Shown here in pieces: positions 61,220 through 64,000 of a DNA stretch of 64,000 nt. Origin of the DNA: Melastoma dodecandrum. Taxonomy: Eukaryota > Streptophyta > Magnoliopsida > Myrtales > Melastomataceae. A program made the position numbers and the translations under genes. The stretch is from positions 434,001 to 498,000 of the forward strand of contig JARUPY010000538.1 in the NCBI GenBank assembly GCA_029817715.1, written 5' to 3'. The notes beneath the pieces are model-generated. The model was not told the origin of the DNA. It was given only the letters and a program-made list of their open reading frames with translations, and did not search any database. Numbering within the stretch: the first letter of the stretch is position 1; each line of letters starts with the position of its first letter.

Positions 61220-61750
61220 TAGGTTCTGTACAATAGAGGCTTGAGTGGCAGAGCACAGACCAGAAGGTTCTGTACCGTAGAGGTTTGTTACGAAGCACAA
61301 ACACTGAGGTTCTGTACTATAGTAACTTAGGCTCAATACAGACCAGAAGGTTCTGTATCGTAGTAAGTTCGGCACAACACAGATAAGAGGGTTCTGTGTC
61401 GAAGTATCTTAGGCACAACACAGACCAGAGGGTTCTGTGTCGAAGAGACTTAGGCACAACACAGACCAGAGGGTTCTGTGTCGAATAGACTTAGGCACAA
61501 CACAGACCAGAGGGTTCTGTGTCGAAGTATCTTAGGCACAACACAGACCAGAGGGTTCTGTGTCGAAGAGAGTAAGCACGACACTGACCAGAAGGTTCTG
61601 TGTCGAAGAAGGTAAGGCACAATACTGACCAGAAGGTTCTGTGTCAGACGTGTTAACCTTCTATAGCACAGATCAAGAGATTCTGTACTGTAAGCTTCAA
61701 CCTTCTACAGAACAGATCCAAGGATTCTGTATACAGATCTAAGGATTCTG
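61220..61750. repeat. 41-bp minisatellite
   Basis: Units centred on CACAGACCAGAGGGTTCTGT recur at a period of 41 bp (GGTTCTG at 61390, 61431, 61472, 61513, 61554, 61594 and 61635). More diverged units lie at both edges. Central units are almost identical and edge units are not, as in arrays growing by unequal exchange. It sits between the two copies of the 0.4-kb block. Confidence 0.9.
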
Positions 61751-61754
61751 TATC

Positions 61755-62151
61755 ACTTCCATGATAAAAAGATGTCGATATTTTAAATAGTAATTTCCTT
61801 CGTGATGGTCAGGAACCCACCATTTAGAAATAAAAAAAAAATTCTAGAAATATGGTATTATAACAACAATCCAATAAGTGCAAACATAATCCGACAAATC
61901 CTAAAGAACACGATGAAGCGTCTTCTATGGTCATTTTTTCATCTGCCAGCACGAGCCTTGGTCATCCGCTTGTAAGATTGTATTTGGATTGGAGGTGGAG
62001 GAGGATCTGATGTGAGCTAGGTCAGTTGTGAAGTCATAAGAGGATGGCCAATGCTGCTTCAAGCAGCGACTATCAACACTTAGCAAAAAAAAAAAAAAAA
62101 ATCAGAAGTAACATTGCCCAACTCTCTATCCAAATTCATTATTTTAAGTAG
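61755..62151. repeat. Duplicated block, copy 2 (397 bp)
   Basis: Second copy of 60525-60931, same orientation, lacking 10 bp. Here the sequence continues as AAGTAG followed by CGACTTCC, whereas copy 1 stops at AAGTAG and enters the minisatellite-bearing insert. The sequence before copy 1 ends CCGACTTCC, so copy 1's left and copy 2's right flanks share a motif. Confidence 0.95.
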
Positions 62152-62965
62152 CGACTTCCTTTTCTTTTCTCGTAAAGAAAGTCGATCGTTACTTAAAGTA
62201 GCGAGTTTCAACACTTATAAAGAAACTTAGAATTGACTCCCAAATAGCGACCTCCTTAATTACATAGAAAGTCGCTAATTGAAGTAGCGATTTAATGTGA
62301 ATTGGTATAATTACCATATTAGGGATTTTAATGTTGACTTCTTAACTTGCTACTCCAAGTAATAACTTCTGGATAAAGTCGTTGATTCTAGTTAGCGGTG
62401 AAAAACCCAGAATTTCAAAACTTTTATCGCTAGCTACTTTTTTTGAAAAGTAACAATAATATTGTAAATTCCTCCAGGCCTAATATTGGTACAATCTATC
62501 ATCTTCCGAGCGTGGACTTATGACTAAAGAACCAAAAGCTTTTCAACAATTTCTGATCGCCATTTTCAAGGGCATCCTACAGAAGGCATCTTCTTCGATG
62601 TGTTGTCTCGACATAAAGGGTTGAAGCTCTCGAGGCATCTTCCGTGCATCTTCTTCGTCGGCTCTCCAGATGCTTCGACCTGCAGTTACCATCTGTGACA
62701 ATCCACGTGAATGCACATGAGGAGTTATAATAGTATATACCACACCCACCCTCTAATAAACCATTTCGAAGGGTTTGTTTCTGATTCTTTTTTTTTTGTT
62801 TAGATCGGTGCTTTGTTCTTTCGAAGTCAAAGACGACAGCCTTGTATGTGCCGGATCCTTGTTTCCAGATCCATGTCCTTCTCCTTTTCTCCACTAAAAT
62901 AATGTATTCATCGAGGGTTACATCACGTGTTAGTAGTCTTCGTGGATTATATGTTTCTACCTCTC

Positions 62966-62972
62966 TATAAAT
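62966..62972 (+). promoter_or_regulatory. TATA box of the GASA gene
   Basis: TATAAAT lies about 105 bp upstream of the GASA start codon, followed by a CT-rich leader. Called on motif and spacing. Confidence 0.65.
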
Positions 62973-63077
62973 GGATCACAGTGGTGTAGCATTAAGAGCA
63001 CCCCTTCAAGTTCTCTTCTTCTCTTCTTACATTCCAGCATTACATCGTCTTTCTTGTCTGTTTGCTCATCTGGGAAC

Positions 63078-63450
63078 ATGAAGATCGTCTTCGCACTTGC
63101 TCTTCTTCTAATTCTCAGCCACTCCTTCCTAGCCATGGCGGGTGATCCTCCCCCAAGTAAGACCAATCCGATCGGCCCCATTCATGGATTGAACTTTCGT
63201 TTGTGTCTCTTGGCAGTGATGTTTGAACATTGTGCTCAGAACGTTCTGTTTTTGTTTAGATCCGGCTTGCGACTCCATGTGCGGGGCAAGATGTTCTCAG
63301 GCAGGAGTGAAGGACCGGTGCATGAAGTATTGTGGACTGTGCTGCAGGCAGTGCAACAGCTGCGTGCCCTCCGGAACCTACGGCAACAAGTCCGAGTGCC
63401 CCTGCTATCGGGACCTGAAGAACTCCAAGGGTCAGCCTAAATGCCCCTAA
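63078..63450 (+). CDS. GASA/snakin cysteine-rich secreted peptide
   Basis: Small secreted peptide of the gibberellin-stimulated GASA/snakin family, with roles in growth or antimicrobial defence (family knowledge). Exons 63078-63156 and 63260-63450, with a 103-bp GT-AG intron, give 89 residues. The signal peptide [22 protein letters not shown] is followed by a short Pro-rich linker and the 60-residue GASA domain. All 12 conserved cysteines are present in the pattern CxxxCxxxC, then CxxxCxxCCxxC, CxC near the end, and a terminal KCP. The start is the only ATG before the signal peptide, in a context preceded by GGGAAC. The first exon joins through codon AAT (Asn), so the mature part begins with NPACDSMC. 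The gene is intact. Confidence 0.95.
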
Positions 63451-64000
63451 TCCAAAGCCTAATCGTACCGTCGTCTCGTGCTGTCTTAGAGACACATGCG
63501 AGAAATGATCAGGTCATTTTCCCTCACCTTCGTGTCTACTTCTGTGGTTGCATCGTCGTACTTCGTTGCACCCATGCTTTTCGTTGAGAAAATGAACTAC
63601 TACCATTGAGTGCAACTCCCCAAAAGAACTTTTCTATGTCATGACCATTTGAATCTAGGCAAATTTCTTTTATTTACGCCAATAAACAATACAAAACCAC
63701 AAAACCCGTCAATCAAGATCTTAAATAGCAGATTCATTTGGACAACAAATCAGTTACAAACACTGATTAATCTATTCATCTCAAGTAAGAAAGGCTAAAC
63801 TAACATTCAATTCACATCAGCGGAATAATTGATTACCAGCCTTACCAAACACAATACCAGGCTAACAAAAACAATTTCATCAGATCATCCATGGACACAC
63901 TAACCGAATCCCAACAACTATTCACGAGTTCTTCGCGAACTGAGTACGCACATCACGTTCACAGCCAATGGTTTGCATGTCTTGGGACAAACAGTTAGCC
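63451..64000. other. 3' flank of the GASA gene
   Basis: The GASA 3' UTR is followed by AT-rich DNA. A short frame at 63610-63798 has no family resemblance. Nothing else was recognised before the window ends. Confidence 0.5.

Larger units (their letters stand above)
59197..63077. other. AGP 3' flank, repeats and GASA promoter
   Basis: The AGP 3' UTR comes first. A run of 14 C is at 59549-59562. The duplicated block and minisatellite at 60,525-62,151 are listed separately. Between 62,150 and 62,400 there are several short inverted motifs of the kind AAGTAGCGACTT and AAGTCGCTA, like subterminal repeats of CACTA transposons. I found no terminal inverted repeat with a target duplication. The last 120 bp are the GASA promoter and leader. 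Confidence 0.5.

Noticed and set aside
61220..61750. Regular 41-bp repeat that superficially looks like a CRISPR array
   Set aside because: There are no distinct spacers; the whole 41-bp unit repeats. The context is a plant nuclear genome, so it is a minisatellite.

Overview
This is nuclear DNA of a flowering plant. Nearly all genes are split by GT-AG introns, intergenic DNA is AT-rich with long homopolymers, and the families present are plant families: a class III peroxidase, an NPH3-type BTB protein, RNC1, KAI2, a trichome birefringence-like (TBL) protein, CGR3, an arabinogalactan protein (AGP) and a GASA peptide. Plant LTR and non-LTR retroelements are also present. The species cannot be fixed from the sequence. 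All splice models were built by eye from splice sites, reading phase and family resemblance; the intact models close in phase from ATG to stop.

Layout. 3.7-5.0 kb: class III peroxidase (-). 8.5-9.1 kb: small uncharacterised protein with an EAR-like LTLGL motif (+). 10.7-12.8 kb: BTB/NPH3 protein (-). 16.4-19.8 kb: RNC1, a plastid intron-splicing factor (+), with a hAT-like non-autonomous element in intron 1. 20.5-20.9 kb: broken type I MADS fragment (-), next to palindromic repeats. 21.4-24.4 kb: MFS transporter of the MFSD5-like family (+), with a GC-AG intron and a perfect 80-bp tandem duplication in an intron. 28.5-38.9 kb: a prolyl 4-hydroxylase gene (-) stretched to about 10.5 kb by a Ty1/copia element in its last intron and a LINE fragment in the intron before. 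It also lacks an ATG and carries a 1-bp deletion, so it is probably a pseudogene. 41.2-42.2 kb: KAI2-type receptor hydrolase (-). 44.7-47.3 kb: TBL12/13-type acetyltransferase-like protein (-). 47.9-50.7 kb: CGR2/3-type pectin methyltransferase (-). 52.2-54.3 kb: decayed Ty3/gypsy remnant (-). 58.2-59.2 kb: lysine-rich AGP (+). 60.5-62.2 kb: a duplicated 0.4-kb block flanking a 41-bp minisatellite. 63.1-63.5 kb: GASA/snakin peptide (+).

The genes do not form one pathway. Four encode wall or secretory functions (peroxidase, TBL, CGR3, AGP), and NPH3-like and KAI2 are signalling proteins. No CRISPR array, operon, rRNA or convincing tRNA was found. The most unusual locus is the P4H gene, whose full exon set can be recovered around two retroelement insertions, both with clear target-site duplications. 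I found no clearly new biological system.
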